A DNA stretch of 64,000 bases from Pseudomonas sp. GGS8 (GCF_024168645.1 NZ_JALJWF010000001.1:6575501-6639500); one strand, 5' to 3'. Shown: positions 47,317 through 56,778, counted from the stretch's first letter. Translations and numbers: made by a program. The notes: generated from the letters alone by a model not told the origin.

Positions 47317-47601
47317 ATGTTTAAAGTCAACGAGTACTTCGACGGCACCGTCAAGTCGATCGCCTTTGGCACCGCTGAAGGTCCGGCGACCATCGGCGTC
47401 ATGGCACCGGGCGAATACGAATTCGGCACCAGCCAGCGTGAAATCATGCACGTGGTGTCCGGCGCCCTGACCGTCAAACTGCCTGACAGCAGCGGCTGGG
47501 AAACCTTCGCCGCCGGCAGCCAGTTCAACGTGCCCGCCAACAGCAAGTTCCAGCTGAAAGTGGCCGTCGACACCGCTTACCTGTGCGAATACCGCGGCTA
47601 A
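47317..47601 (+). CDS. ppnP: Pyrimidine/purine nucleoside phosphorylase PpnP
   Basis: A 94-residue single-cupin protein of the PpnP (YaiE/DUF1255) family, which phosphorolyses several nucleosides. Diagnostic stretches: [39 protein letters not shown] and YLCEYRG at the C-terminus. GAGGAA precedes the ATG at 47317. A bidirectional terminator follows. Confidence 0.9.
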   Translation: MFKVNEYFDGTVKSIAFGTAEGPATIGVMAPGEYEFGTSQREIMHVVSGALTVKLPDSSGWETFAAGSQFNVPANSKFQLKVAVDTAYLCEYRG

Positions 47602-47624
47602 AACCCGAGGGTTTTCACTGCGAT

Positions 47625-47663
47625 AAAAAAAGCGCCCGTGTCCAAGGACACGGGCGCTTTTTT
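47625..47663. terminator. Strong bidirectional intrinsic terminator
   Basis: Perfect 13-base stem AGCGCCCGTGTCC / GGACACGGGCGCT with a 2-base loop, flanked by an A-run and a T-run, between convergent ppnP and the MOSC gene. Confidence 0.92.
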
Positions 47664-47690
47664 CATTCAAGGGCAGTCGTTCAAAGACTG

Positions 47691-48494
47691 CTATTCAAGG
47701 ATCGTCACCGGCATGCCGACTTCGAGCCGACCATTACCGTCATTGACCAGGTTCTGTCCGAACATCGCGCCGTCCTCCTGGGCCCGGTACTTCTGCAAGG
47801 TCGCCAGCGGTTCACGGTCGTCACTGCGCTCGCCGGTTTGCGGGTCGATGGTGGTCAGAATGCAGCGTGAGCAAGACTTGACCACGCGCAACTCGACATC
47901 GCCAATGCGGATACGCTTCCAGCCATCTTCGGCATAGGCCTCGCTGCCCTCGATCACCAGATTGGGCCGAAAGCGCAACATTTCCAGCGGCCGACCGACC
48001 CGTTGCGACAAGTCTTCCAGTGACGCCTGGCCAATCAGCAACAACGGAAAACCGTCGGCAAAAGCCACCTGATCGTCGTCCTTGCCGTAACCGGCCTGGG
48101 TGGTCCGCGCACGATCGAGCGGCACATGCACCAGACGCGTCGGCTTGCCGATGAACTCACTGACCCAGGCTCCCGCCACATCCCCGGCATCGGGGACACG
48201 CAAAGTGTCGCGCCAGATAGTCACGCCACGTAATTCAGCGTCGCTGGCGGGCAAGGCGATATCGATCGGTGAATGGCCTTGGGCACTGAGGGTCAAGCCG
48301 CCGCTTGCATTCCACAATGCCGACAACTGACTCATTTTTGCGACCGCGCGCTGGGTCAGAAAGCGCCCGCTGGCCTCGTCCACCAGCATCCAGCGTCGGT
48401 CGCCGTCCAGCCCCAGTTTGTCCAGGCTGACCTGATTCAAGGTCTCACCCTTGCCGGATTTCAACGGAAAACGATAAAGCGCGCTCAGACGCAT
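47691..48494 (-). CDS. MOSC domain protein (YcbX-like)
   Basis: A 267-residue protein with the MOSC N-terminal beta barrel (LSALYRFPLKSGKGETLNQV) and the MOSC domain proper, which has the conserved cysteine in VVKSCSRCILTTIDPQTGE. Such proteins carry molybdenum cofactor via that Cys and reduce N-hydroxylated compounds in E. coli YcbX. The C-terminal 2Fe-2S ferredoxin of longer YcbX proteins is absent. Confidence 0.85.
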   Translation of the reverse strand: MRLSALYRFPLKSGKGETLNQVSLDKLGLDGDRRWMLVDEASGRFLTQRAVAKMSQLSALWNASGGLTLSAQGHSPIDIALPASDAELRGVTIWRDTLRVPDAGDVAGAWVSEFIGKPTRLVHVPLDRARTTQAGYGKDDDQVAFADGFPLLLIGQASLEDLSQRVGRPLEMLRFRPNLVIEGSEAYAEDGWKRIRIGDVELRVVKSCSRCILTTIDPQTGERSDDREPLATLQKYRAQEDGAMFGQNLVNDGNGRLEVGMPVTILE

Positions 48495-48585
48495 GGCCAG
48501 CTCCCTGGTAGGTAAAGAACGCCACCCTATACGAGCTTGATTACCGAATCAAAGGCCCTGTGGCGAGGGGGGGCTTGCGCAGAAC

Positions 48586-48678
48586 CTGTGGGAGCGTGGC
48601 TTGCCCGCGAAGAACAATGACGCGCAATACCTGAAAAACCGCAGTGCATTCTTCGCGGGCAAGCCGCGCTCCCACAGG
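48586..48678. repeat. REP pair (variant type)
   Basis: GTGGGAGCGTGGCTTGCCCGCGAAGA and its inverted copy about 40 bases later. The arms carry GTGGC/GCCGC instead of GGGC/GCCC, a different REP subtype from the others. A fragment of the GTGGCGAGGG type lies just left (48559-48580). Confidence 0.82.
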
Positions 48679-48765
48679 ATTTTCGTCGCTCACAATTCTT
48701 GACTTACCCCCCGTTGGATTACGCAGTGGCCCCAAACACTGCCACCGCGCTCTTCCAGATCGTTA

Positions 48766-49701
48766 TCAGGCGGGTACCGCGTCGAGCATCAGGCGCTGAC
48801 GCACCACGTCGACGAGTTTGTCGGGCTGGAATTTGGAGAGGAAGTTGTCGCAGCCGACCTTCTTGACCATCGAGTCGTTGAAACTACCCGACAGCGAGGT
48901 GTGCAGGACCACATAGAGGCCGCGCAAACGGGGGTCGTTGCGGATCTCGGTGGTCAGGCGATAGCCGTCCATCTCCGGCATTTCCGCATCGGTGAAGATC
49001 ATCAACAGCTTGTCAGTCATGTTCACGCCGGTATCAGCCCAGGCCTTGAGCATGTTCAGCGCCTTCAAGCCATCGCTGGCGATGTGCATCTTCACGCCCA
49101 ACTGACCCAAGGTGTCGCGCAATTGCGACAAGGCCACGTTCGAGTCATCCACCAGGAGCACTTCACGGCCACGGGCGCGCTCCAGAACCGGATCGTCGAG
49201 TTTGTCGCGAGAGACCTTGGCGTCGTACGGCACGATTTCGGCCAGGACTTTTTCGACGTCGATGATTTCCACCAACTGATCGTCGACCTTGCTGATGGCG
49301 GTCAGGTAATGCTGGCGACCGGCGCTGGTCGGCGGCGGCAGAATGGCTTCCCAGTTCATATTGACGATGCGGTCCACGCCACCAACCAGAAATGCCTGCA
49401 CCGAGCGGTTGTACTCGGTGACGATGATCGTACTGGTGGGGCTTGGCACCAGCGGACGCATGCCGATGGCCTGGGACAGGTCAATCACCGGCAGCGTCTG
49501 GCCACGCAGGTTGACCACGCCGCAAACAAAGGGGTGGCGCTGCGGCATCAGGGTCAGCTTCGGCAGCTGCAACACTTCCTGGACCTTGAAGACGTTGATC
49601 GCGAACAATTGCCGTCCGGCCAGCCGGAACATGAGAATTTCCAGGCGATTCTCACCCACCAGTTGCGTGCGTTGGTCTACCGTGTCGAGAATGCCGGCCA
49701 T
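48766..49701 (-). CDS. cheV: Chemotaxis coupling protein CheV
   Basis: A 311-residue protein with a CheW domain (about 20-165; MFRLAGRQLFAINVFKVQEV, GVVNLRGQTLPVIDLS) and a C-terminal receiver (about 180-305; LLVDDSN, phosphorylated Asp in IFTDAEMPEMDG, Lys in FLSKFQPD). CheV couples receptors to CheA and is tuned by phosphorylation. ATG at 49701 chosen because AGGAGT precedes it; the frame extends to 49734. Confidence 0.9.
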   Translation of the reverse strand: MAGILDTVDQRTQLVGENRLEILMFRLAGRQLFAINVFKVQEVLQLPKLTLMPQRHPFVCGVVNLRGQTLPVIDLSQAIGMRPLVPSPTSTIIVTEYNRSVQAFLVGGVDRIVNMNWEAILPPPTSAGRQHYLTAISKVDDQLVEIIDVEKVLAEIVPYDAKVSRDKLDDPVLERARGREVLLVDDSNVALSQLRDTLGQLGVKMHIASDGLKALNMLKAWADTGVNMTDKLLMIFTDAEMPEMDGYRLTTEIRNDPRLRGLYVVLHTSLSGSFNDSMVKKVGCDNFLSKFQPDKLVDVVRQRLMLDAVPA

Positions 49702-50162
49702 TAATGACTCCTGGGCTTGTTCTGATGAATTCACTAAAGAGAGTTATCGGCAGTTTTTGCCGAATCTTGACCCCTGGACAAAATGCCATGCCCAGGCATT
49801 GATGTCACATTAACATCATGCTTTACTTGGCCCGTGATTCCATCTGCTTCATCCCTTGCGGCGCGACCTCGGTTTGCACGTTAGGTTCCCCTGTGTAAGG
49901 GATTCCCCTAGGCACAATCAGGCCCAACCTGATATTCGCAATATCCAATAGCCATTAATGTGACGCCATTCTCATTGCATGAACGGAGTCAGGCTTTTGT
50001 GTGCGATCGCAGGTCAGTGACCATCCACCCTCCCGAGTTCCCCAGTCGGTGCCCAAGCCTGCCGGAGCACGATCTCACGAAGGCATGGCAGCGCCGGACA
50101 CGTAAGGTTCTCGTCGACACACACGACATTCCCTCATCTGACATGACGTTGTGGAGATAAGC
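49702..50162. other. Intergenic region between cheV and an Hpt-like gene
   Basis: About 460 bases with promoters for the divergent genes presumably inside. I see no ORF with coding character, no REP and no clear operator; a short imperfect inverted repeat, CCCCTGTGTAAGGGATTCCCC, lies near 49890. Confidence 0.4.
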
Positions 50163-50633
50163 ATGCCGAACACCCCTAAAGCGTGGGCCCAGCGATTTCC
50201 GGAGTTTCTCGTCGAGGCTGAAACACTCTTGGCCAAGTCCGAGGAGTGCCTGAGTCATTTGCAGTTGATCAGCAATGACAAGGACGCCATCGATTGCATG
50301 CTCAGCACCCTTCTCAAGCTGGCGAGCAAGGCCGATGCCCTGGCACTGGCAACGGTTTCGGAATTCTCGCTGCACATTCATGAATTGCTGAGCCACGCCC
50401 AGAATCACATGGACCTGCACGATCAGGCCCTGGATGCGCTCAAGGATTGCTTCACGTTAATGGCCTGGCAACTCGAACTCATCGACCAGACCACCGGCCA
50501 ACTCGGCCTTGATGACAGTGAACAGACTTCCCTGATCGAAGCGTTTGCATTTCAAGTGGGACAAAGTCAATTTCAGCCGCCCAGCCACTCTAAACAGTTC
50601 AGGCTCGTTTCGTTCTCGGAACGGCAGGCTTAA
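50163..50633 (+). CDS. Hpt-like helical protein lacking an obvious phosphoacceptor histidine
   Basis: A 156-residue mostly helical protein. The spacing of helices (FLVEAETLLAKSEECLSHLQLISNDKD, IDCMLSTLLKLASKADAL, SLHIHELLSHAQNHMDL, ALDALKDCFTLMAWQLELID) resembles the four-helix Hpt/CheA-P1 fold, but the position expected for the phosphorylated His (usual form H-x-x-K-G) reads LLKLASK. It may be a degenerate Hpt that binds a response regulator without phosphotransfer, or unrelated. GGAG six bases before ATG 50163 decides the start. Neighbours are signalling genes (cheV, a two-component pair). Confidence 0.6.
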   Translation: MPNTPKAWAQRFPEFLVEAETLLAKSEECLSHLQLISNDKDAIDCMLSTLLKLASKADALALATVSEFSLHIHELLSHAQNHMDLHDQALDALKDCFTLMAWQLELIDQTTGQLGLDDSEQTSLIEAFAFQVGQSQFQPPSHSKQFRLVSFSERQA

Positions 50634-51118
50634 ACTCATCAACCCGATGCTGTTTTTTATTGCAACGATGCCGCCCTGTAACTTGAGTGTGTTCATGTCG
50701 CCATTGAATAGTTCATACCTGTTGGCAGCTGCTCGAAATAAATAGTTACCCCAACTTCGACTTCAGATAGTGCCTGTCAATCAGAATAAAACGCTTGGCA
50801 CTCAATATCTTCGAAGATAAAAAATCAACATTTTTTCCATTATGGAACCATCGTCCAGCAACGGTATTCCCTGCTGTACAGACCTCTATACCGAACGCGA
50901 CCAACGGTATCTTAAGTGGTATTATGCCGCCCATTCGTTGACGCCAAATAATGGCAGAGTGACTCCTGGCGCGAGCAAGCCCATGACATCGAAGGCTTTA
51001 TTTCGAGCATTGCACTGCAGTCATTAAAGGCGACTCATACAACCTATTTTCACACACAGACCCGCCAGCCCTTATGGCCGGTCTGCCCGCAGCGAACATT
51101 CCATTGGCTCCATCCGCT
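50634..51118. other. AT-richer intergenic region before a two-component operon
   Basis: About 485 bases, AT-rich between 50640 and 50880. Short ORFs here lack ribosome sites and coding character. It presumably contains the promoter of the kinase-regulator pair. No repeat or operator recognised. Confidence 0.4.
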
Positions 51119-52012
51119 ATGTACGCCAGCCTCAAGTCAATCGCCCTGTGGCCACCCTCCCGAAAAAGCGCGCGCTGGTTCACGCTTTTCGTGTGTACCT
51201 GCTCGGCACTTGGCAGCCTGTTGGTCTACAGCTTGTCCATGCCACTGCCGGTGAGTCTTCTGGTGCTCAATAGCGTAGCGTTGACCTGCGTCTGGGTGGG
51301 GCATCGCCTCTCGCTCAAATCAATAAAGTTTCAGCCTCATGAACTGGCCGACCGTCTGCTGGAAGTTCAAGAAAACGAACGCCACCGGCTCAGTCGGGAG
51401 CTGCATGATGATATTGGCCAATTGCTGACCGCCGCAAAACTTCAAAGTGAATGGCTCAAACGCCGATTGCCTGAAGAACTGCAAGATCAGTGTTCGGTAC
51501 TCTGCGATACGCTGGACGAAACCCTGACCAAGGTTCGTGATGTATCAGCCATCCTGAACCCACGACAGTTGACCAGCCTCGGGCTGGAAGCCAGTCTGCG
51601 TGCGCATTTACTCAGAACCCTGGCCAATACGTCCGTGAACTGGAGCCTGGAATGCCATCAACGCTTGACTGGCATACCGGAAGAAATGGCGGTGGCGGCC
51701 TTTCGCATCACTCAAGAAGCGGTTACCAATATGCTGCGCCATGCCGAAGCCAGGAATCTGTTGGTTCGCCTGCAACGTCTGCCCCAAGGCCTGACGTTGT
51801 TAATCAGCGACGATGGCCTGGGTTTCGAGCCAGCGGCAGATCCCGCTCGCGAGGGGCAACGCGGAATGGCCGGAATGTCGGAACGGATCTATCAGTTAGG
51901 CGGCACACTGACCGTGACCAGCGAGCCGGGCAAAGGCACTCAAATCGAAGCACTCTTCCCCTGGGCGCCCCGTGCGCTGGAACGGGCCAGTACGAATAAG
52001 GTTATGCGTTGA
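51119..52012 (+). CDS. NarX/DegS-type sensor histidine kinase
   Basis: A 297-residue kinase with two membrane helices near 20-40 and 42-62, only a very short loop between them, then a HisKA_3 dimerisation domain (ENERHRLSRELHDDIGQLLTAAK, His96) and an HATPase domain (ITQEAVTNMLRHAEA, ISDDGLGF, GMAGMSERI). Lacking a periplasmic domain, it probably senses something in the membrane or cytoplasm. Start uncertain: ATG 51119 or 51074, neither with a clear ribosome site. It overlaps the regulator gene by 4 bases. Confidence 0.85.
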   Translation: MYASLKSIALWPPSRKSARWFTLFVCTCSALGSLLVYSLSMPLPVSLLVLNSVALTCVWVGHRLSLKSIKFQPHELADRLLEVQENERHRLSRELHDDIGQLLTAAKLQSEWLKRRLPEELQDQCSVLCDTLDETLTKVRDVSAILNPRQLTSLGLEASLRAHLLRTLANTSVNWSLECHQRLTGIPEEMAVAAFRITQEAVTNMLRHAEARNLLVRLQRLPQGLTLLISDDGLGFEPAADPAREGQRGMAGMSERIYQLGGTLTVTSEPGKGTQIEALFPWAPRALERASTNKVMR

Positions 52013-52668
52013 CTTGTAACTTACTTCTGGTGGACGACCACTCGCTTATCAGGGCTGGCGTGCGCGCTCTGGTGCTGGATATTCCCGGCTATGCGGTCAT
52101 TGGGGAGGCCAGTGACGGCTCGCAGTTACTCGAAATGGTCGAGCGACTGTCCCCGGACATCATCTTGCTGGATATCTCCATGAAGAAAACCGGTGGCCTT
52201 GAAGCCTTGCAGCGACTCAAACGAGTACGTCCGCAGTGCAAAGTGCTCATTCTGTCGATGCACACCGACCCGGCGCTCATCATGCAGGCACTCGAGTCCG
52301 GGGCTCATGGCTACCTGCTCAAAGACACCACGGCCATCGAGCTCGAACATGCCCTGGATGCCTTGCGCAATAACGAACGCTACCTGAGCCCGGCCATTGC
52401 TCACACCGTCATCAACCAGGCGCTGACCCGAACCCAGAAAAATCAGGTACCCACCCAGGACTCGCACAACCTGACGGCACGCCAGCTGGAAATCCTGCGG
52501 TTGATTGTTCGCGGAAAGTCCACCCGGGAAATCGCCAATGGCCTGGGCCTGAGCATCAAGACTGTCGAAACCCACCGCTCGCAGATCATGAAACGCTTGC
52601 AGATCTACGATGTGGCTGGCCTGGTGTTGTTCGCCGTGCGCGAGCAAATCATCAGTCTGGACGATTAG
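52009..52668 (+). CDS. NarL/FixJ-type response regulator, TTG start
   Basis: A 219-residue regulator: receiver with LLVDDHSLIRAGVR, phosphorylated Asp55 in IILLDISMKKTGG, and Lys in YLLKDTT; LuxR-type helix-turn-helix LTARQLEILRLIVRGKSTREIANGLGLSIKTVETHRSQI. The only start that leaves the receiver whole is TTG at 52009, inside the kinase stop (TTGA overlap), implying translational coupling. Converges with and overlaps the YegS-like gene by 17 bases. Confidence 0.88.
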   Translation: MTCNLLLVDDHSLIRAGVRALVLDIPGYAVIGEASDGSQLLEMVERLSPDIILLDISMKKTGGLEALQRLKRVRPQCKVLILSMHTDPALIMQALESGAHGYLLKDTTAIELEHALDALRNNERYLSPAIAHTVINQALTRTQKNQVPTQDSHNLTARQLEILRLIVRGKSTREIANGLGLSIKTVETHRSQIMKRLQIYDVAGLVLFAVREQIISLDD

Positions 52669-53569
52669 CCGGACTCGAGCCGCTCAGCAGCGGCGAGCCC
52701 TCGGGCAAATGCACCCGCAATGCCGCTGGACGTGCCGAAAAACGCAGGCTGTCACCCTCCAGAGGCTCACCATCAAGGTTGATATAAAGGCCCTCCGAGA
52801 CTTTGATCTCGACCCATGGCAAACGGGCTCGCACAAACATGTTGTCGATTCCGAAGCCATCGGTCAGCAGGTCTTTCAAGGTATCGACCACCTCCTGGGG
52901 CGCGGGTAAAATGCTGATATCCAGCAGACCATCGTCAGCCAGCGCCTGCGGGCACAACATATGCCCACCACCAGCCTGTCGGCCATTGCCGATACCCAAC
53001 GCCAACAGCTCGCCGGCCCAGTAAAAATCCGGCCCCTGCAACTCGCCATAGGCCGCATGTAACTCACTGAAGCGTGATAGACCGGTGAAGAGATAAGCCA
53101 CGCCGCCGAGAATATTTTTCAGATCCTCGGAAGTATTGGCCGTGACCTGACTGCCAAAGCCGCCCGTGGCCATGTTCAGAAAAATCTGCCCGCCGACCTC
53201 CCCCAGATCAATGGCATGCGGGGCAGCCTCCAAAAGCTCCAGCGCCTCAGCAGGCTCCAGGGGCACACCGGCAGCGCGTGCAAAATCGTTGGCGGTGCCC
53301 AAGGGCAAAAGCACCAGGCTGGCCTGCGTCGAATGCGCCGCCATGGCTTCGGCGACATCACGCAAGGTGCCATCGCCGCCGCCAGCAATCAACTGCGTAT
53401 AGCCCGCCGTCAACGCTTCCTCTACCAGCCGCTGCGCATCACCGGCCTCCCACGTCAGTCGAACAGCCAGTTCCCAGCCTTGTTGACGCTTGCCTTCGAC
53501 AGCTGAACGGACCTGTTCATTGAGTGCCTGCTTGCCATGCAGAATCAACAGCGCCTTGCGCTCGCTCAT
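52652..53569 (-). CDS. yegS: YegS-type lipid kinase
   Basis: A 305-residue protein of the diacylglycerol kinase-like family with the nucleotide loop GGGDGTLRDVAEAM and LPLGTANDFARAAGVP, followed by a beta-rich domain ending near INLDGEPLEGDSLRF. E. coli YegS phosphorylates phosphatidylglycerol in vitro; the natural substrate is unclear. GGGGAG 8 bases before ATG 53569. Its 3' end overlaps the end of the response regulator gene tail to tail. Confidence 0.87.
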   Translation of the reverse strand: MSERKALLILHGKQALNEQVRSAVEGKRQQGWELAVRLTWEAGDAQRLVEEALTAGYTQLIAGGGDGTLRDVAEAMAAHSTQASLVLLPLGTANDFARAAGVPLEPAEALELLEAAPHAIDLGEVGGQIFLNMATGGFGSQVTANTSEDLKNILGGVAYLFTGLSRFSELHAAYGELQGPDFYWAGELLALGIGNGRQAGGGHMLCPQALADDGLLDISILPAPQEVVDTLKDLLTDGFGIDNMFVRARLPWVEIKVSEGLYINLDGEPLEGDSLRFSARPAALRVHLPEGSPLLSGSSPANRPD

Positions 53570-53893
53570 TTTGATCACTCCCCTTTCCGAATCCGTATGA
53601 GAGATGTTGACCTCGCAACCCCTCATAAAAGTCGCAAGGATTTCAATTATTTCCAGGGGAAGAACACGGGAGTCCTACAGGGCGGTATTTTTTCTTACAA
53701 AACGTGAGGAATCGGCTCAATTGACCCATCAGGGCAATTGGTACACCGTTGTGTCAGCGGTTATCAGTCATCACCCGTAAATTACACAGGGACGTGCAAA
53801 CAATGAATGGAACCCCTTTAAGGTCCTCAAAAATCGTAAGCAATAACAGCATCGGCCACCTGAATGGTTTTAACGTATGGAGCCAGTTATTCC
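53570..53893. other. Intergenic region before a small coiled-coil protein
   Basis: About 324 bases, AT-rich, with GGAACCCC at 53810-53817, which could be the first element of a stress (AlgU-type) promoter, but no matching second element was confirmed. No other feature seen. Confidence 0.35.
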
Positions 53894-54202
53894 ATGCAAA
53901 GCCATGACCTCAGACTACCGGTAACTCCGGCCAGGCCGTTCTCAGACAATCACGCCAATCATCAGGCTGAATTCAAAAGCAGCGCAAAGCCCACCGGAGA
54001 AGTTGATATGGAACCTCGCGTCACTGAACTGGAGACACATCTCAAGTACATCCGTAGAGACTTGGATGAAGTCCGCGGCGACGTCAAATCCATCAAGCAC
54101 AGGCTTGCTTATTCAGCTGGCGGAACGGCCGTGGTCCTGGGGCTTTTGAGCTGGATCTCCAACAGTCGCTTCGACCAGGTCGTGACACTTCTGGCAAATT
54201 AA
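53894..54202 (+). CDS. Small coiled-coil membrane protein
   Basis: A 102-residue product from ATG 53894, or 64 residues from ATG 54008, which has GGAGAAG upstream. The conserved-looking part is VTELETHLKYIRRDLDEVRGDVKSIKHRL, a heptad-like coiled coil, followed by one membrane helix (GGTAVVLGLLSWISNSRF). This layout resembles XhlA-like small proteins. No function known; stands alone. Confidence 0.6.
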   Translation: MQSHDLRLPVTPARPFSDNHANHQAEFKSSAKPTGEVDMEPRVTELETHLKYIRRDLDEVRGDVKSIKHRLAYSAGGTAVVLGLLSWISNSRFDQVVTLLAN

Positions 54203-54268
54203 GGAACGGTCATGCACGCAAGCCCCAACGCTTTCGAGCGGGCTTGCGTGGCAGAACCAGGGCCTGCA

Positions 54269-55495
54269 TCAGCCCAGGACTTCACTCAACGGGATGAAAC
54301 TCACACAATCACCCTCGATCAGCGTACGGTCCTCCAGCACTTCAACCAGACCGTCCGCCCAGGCGGCACTGCGCAGTACGCCAGAGCTCTGATTCTTGTA
54401 GATGATTGCCCGGCCATTCTCCAGACGTCCGCGCAAATACTCACGTCGGTTACCAGCCTTTGGCCAGACAAACCCTGCCGGTACCTGAAACTTCAGGGGT
54501 TCGATCTCTTTTACGCCTTGGCGACGCAAGAGGTAGGGCCTCGCCAACAGAGCAAAAGTCACCAGGGTCGACGCCGGATTGCCGGGCAAACCAATGACAG
54601 GCACGCCGCGAAAATGCCCGACCGTCAGCGGCTTGCCTGGCTTGATGGCAAGCTTCCACAGGGTCAACTCGCCCTCTTCTCGCAAGGCAATACCCAGAAA
54701 GTCGGCTTCTCCCACCGATACGCCACCGGTCGAGAGAATCAGGTCGACATCCTTCAACTCGCCGAGACGGGCACGGGTGGTCGCTAATTCATCGGGAAGA
54801 ATGCCGGCATCGATCACCTCACAGCCCAAGCGCTGCAACCAGCTGCAGAGCAACACTCGATTGCTGTTGTAAATCTGTCCCGGTCCAAGGGCCTGGCCCG
54901 GCTCAATCAGCTCATCCCCGGTAGACAAGACCGCAACACGAACCTTGCGAACCACGTCCAGTTCAGCGCATCCCAGCGATGCCGCCAGCCCCTGTTCGAT
55001 GGGGCCCAGGCGTGTACCAGCAGGCAAGATCAACTCACCGACGGTGGTTTCCTGGCCTTGTGGACGGATGTTCTGCCCCAGGGTCATGGTCTCGGTGAAA
55101 CGTACCCGCTCATCCGCCTGAACCTCGGCGTTCTCCTGCATCTCGACACAGTCGGCACCCGCGGGCACAGGCGCGCCAGTGAAGATCCGCGCACAGGTCC
55201 CCGGCTTCAAGGGCTCCGGAGCCTGGCCCGCAAAAATCTTCTGGCTGACCGGCAACGGCTCTCCCGTCCAGTCGGCAACGCGCAAGGCATACCCGTCCAT
55301 GGCACTGTTGGGCCAAGGCGGCAGATCAAGTGTCGAGAGCAGATCAGCGGCCAGTACACGCCCCTGGACCTGCGCCAACGGCAAGCGTTCGTGCTCATGA
55401 ATTCTCGAGGCGTCGGCCATTTCCAGCAACCGCGCGAGCGCCACCTCGACAGCCATCAGACTGCCAGTCTTGCCTGGCTTACCCGCGGGATTCAC
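54269..55495 (-). CDS. moeA: Molybdopterin molybdenumtransferase MoeA
   Basis: A 408-residue MoeA that inserts molybdate into adenylated molybdopterin. Diagnostic: LPPWPNSAMDGYAL, RIFTGAPVPAGAD, STGDELIEPGQ, LSTGGVSVGEADF, KPGKPL and GLPGNPAS. Start is GTG 55495, which overlaps the end of moaB by 17 bases and has AGGCGG before it; ATG 55456 is the alternative and would remove 13 residues often present in Pseudomonas MoeA. Operon with moaB. Confidence 0.92.
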   Translation of the reverse strand: MNPAGKPGKTGSLMAVEVALARLLEMADASRIHEHERLPLAQVQGRVLAADLLSTLDLPPWPNSAMDGYALRVADWTGEPLPVSQKIFAGQAPEPLKPGTCARIFTGAPVPAGADCVEMQENAEVQADERVRFTETMTLGQNIRPQGQETTVGELILPAGTRLGPIEQGLAASLGCAELDVVRKVRVAVLSTGDELIEPGQALGPGQIYNSNRVLLCSWLQRLGCEVIDAGILPDELATTRARLGELKDVDLILSTGGVSVGEADFLGIALREEGELTLWKLAIKPGKPLTVGHFRGVPVIGLPGNPASTLVTFALLARPYLLRRQGVKEIEPLKFQVPAGFVWPKAGNRREYLRGRLENGRAIIYKNQSSGVLRSAAWADGLVEVLEDRTLIEGDCVSFIPLSEVLG

Positions 55496-56018
55496 AAGGT
55501 GCCGCCTGTTTCAGATGGGCCACGAAATTGCACGGACGGTGCCGGGAATCCAGTTGTTCGGCGAGAATGCCGTCCCAACCAGTGCGCACAGCGTTGGTCG
55601 AGCCCGGCAAGCAACAAACCAGCGTGCCATTGGCCAGACCGGCCAGCGCCCGGGACTGAACCGTGGAAGTACCGATATCCGCCACCGATATTTGCCGGAA
55701 CAGTTCACCAAAACCATCGACCTGCTTATCCAACAGACAACTCACCGCTTCGGGCGTGCTGTCACGACCGGTGAACCCGGTGCCGCCAGTGATCAGCACC
55801 ACTTGCACGACCTCATCGGCAATCCAGTTGGCGACTTGCGCACGAATTTTATAGAGGTCATCTTTGAGCAATACACGGGCCGCCAGGTTATGACCGGCAG
55901 CGCTCAAGCGGTCGACGAAGACCTGGCCTGAGGTATCGGTCTCCAGGGTACGGGTATCGCTGACAGTCAGCACCGCGATGTTGAGCGGTGCGAAAGGTAC
56001 ATCAGCCTTGGCTTTCAT
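55479..56018 (-). CDS. moaB: Molybdenum cofactor biosynthesis protein B
   Basis: A 179-residue MoaB/Mog fold protein that adenylates molybdopterin: LNIAVLTVSDTRTLETDTSG, VVLITGGTGFTGRDSTPEA and ALAGLANGTLVCCLPGS. Minus strand, upstream of moeA, divergent from mobA; the trio matches PA3028-PA3030 of P. aeruginosa. Confidence 0.92.
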   Translation of the reverse strand: MKAKADVPFAPLNIAVLTVSDTRTLETDTSGQVFVDRLSAAGHNLAARVLLKDDLYKIRAQVANWIADEVVQVVLITGGTGFTGRDSTPEAVSCLLDKQVDGFGELFRQISVADIGTSTVQSRALAGLANGTLVCCLPGSTNAVRTGWDGILAEQLDSRHRPCNFVAHLKQAAPCESRG

Positions 56019-56099
56019 AGGCTCGTCCAGTTGTAGGAGAAACAGCCCGGTGTTATATCACAGCGCCTCATTTTTTCGCCGCCCCCATGGAGAAGTGCG

Positions 56100-56702
56100 A
56101 TGACCTCGAATACACCTTTGGCGCCGTGCTCCATTCTGCTCCTGGCTGGCGGGCGTGGCCAACGCATGGGCGGTCAGGACAAGGGTTTACTGGAATGGCA
56201 CGGCGAGCCACTAATCGCACATCTGCACCACAAGACCCGTCCACTGAGTGATGATCTGATCATCTCCTGCAATAGAAACCTGGAGAAATATGCGCCTTAT
56301 GCGGATCAGTTGGTCCATGACGACCAAGGCGACTTTCCGGGACCATTGGCGGGTATTCGCGCAGGCCTGAAGGCCGCCCGCCATACGCACCTGCTGGTAT
56401 TGCCCTGCGATGTGCCACGCATCGATGCTGCGCTGCTCCAGAGCATGCGTGAAACCGCCGCGCAGCATCCGGACAAACCGTTGATGTTGCGCCACGGCGA
56501 ACACTGGGAACCGTTGCTGTGCATGATTCCCGTCATTCTTTCAGCGGCTTTCGAGACGGCCTGGAACGAAGGCGAGCGCAGCCCGGGCCGACTGATGCGC
56601 GCATTGGGCGCCACAGCCCTGCAATGCCCCGACAACGACCCTCGCCTGGCCAACCTCAATACGCCGGAACTGTTAAGCACGCATCACATTGTGTCAGACT
56701 GA
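56100..56702 (+). CDS. mobA: Molybdenum cofactor guanylyltransferase
   Basis: A 200-residue MobA that attaches GMP to molybdenum cofactor. Nucleotide loop [23 protein letters not shown], then [20 protein letters not shown] and [13 protein letters not shown] precedes the ATG. Divergent from moaB. Confidence 0.92.
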   Translation: MTSNTPLAPCSILLLAGGRGQRMGGQDKGLLEWHGEPLIAHLHHKTRPLSDDLIISCNRNLEKYAPYADQLVHDDQGDFPGPLAGIRAGLKAARHTHLLVLPCDVPRIDAALLQSMRETAAQHPDKPLMLRHGEHWEPLLCMIPVILSAAFETAWNEGERSPGRLMRALGATALQCPDNDPRLANLNTPELLSTHHIVSD

Positions 56703-56778
56703 CACGCGAAGGAACTTGCGCGCACTGCATACGTCTCAAGCTCAGTAATCAAAAGATTTTCCATTCGGAGACACACTC

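Noticed and set aside
50746..50934. 62-codon minus-strand frame in the AT-richer gap
   Set aside because: No ribosome site, no recognisable motif, isolated; probably chance.
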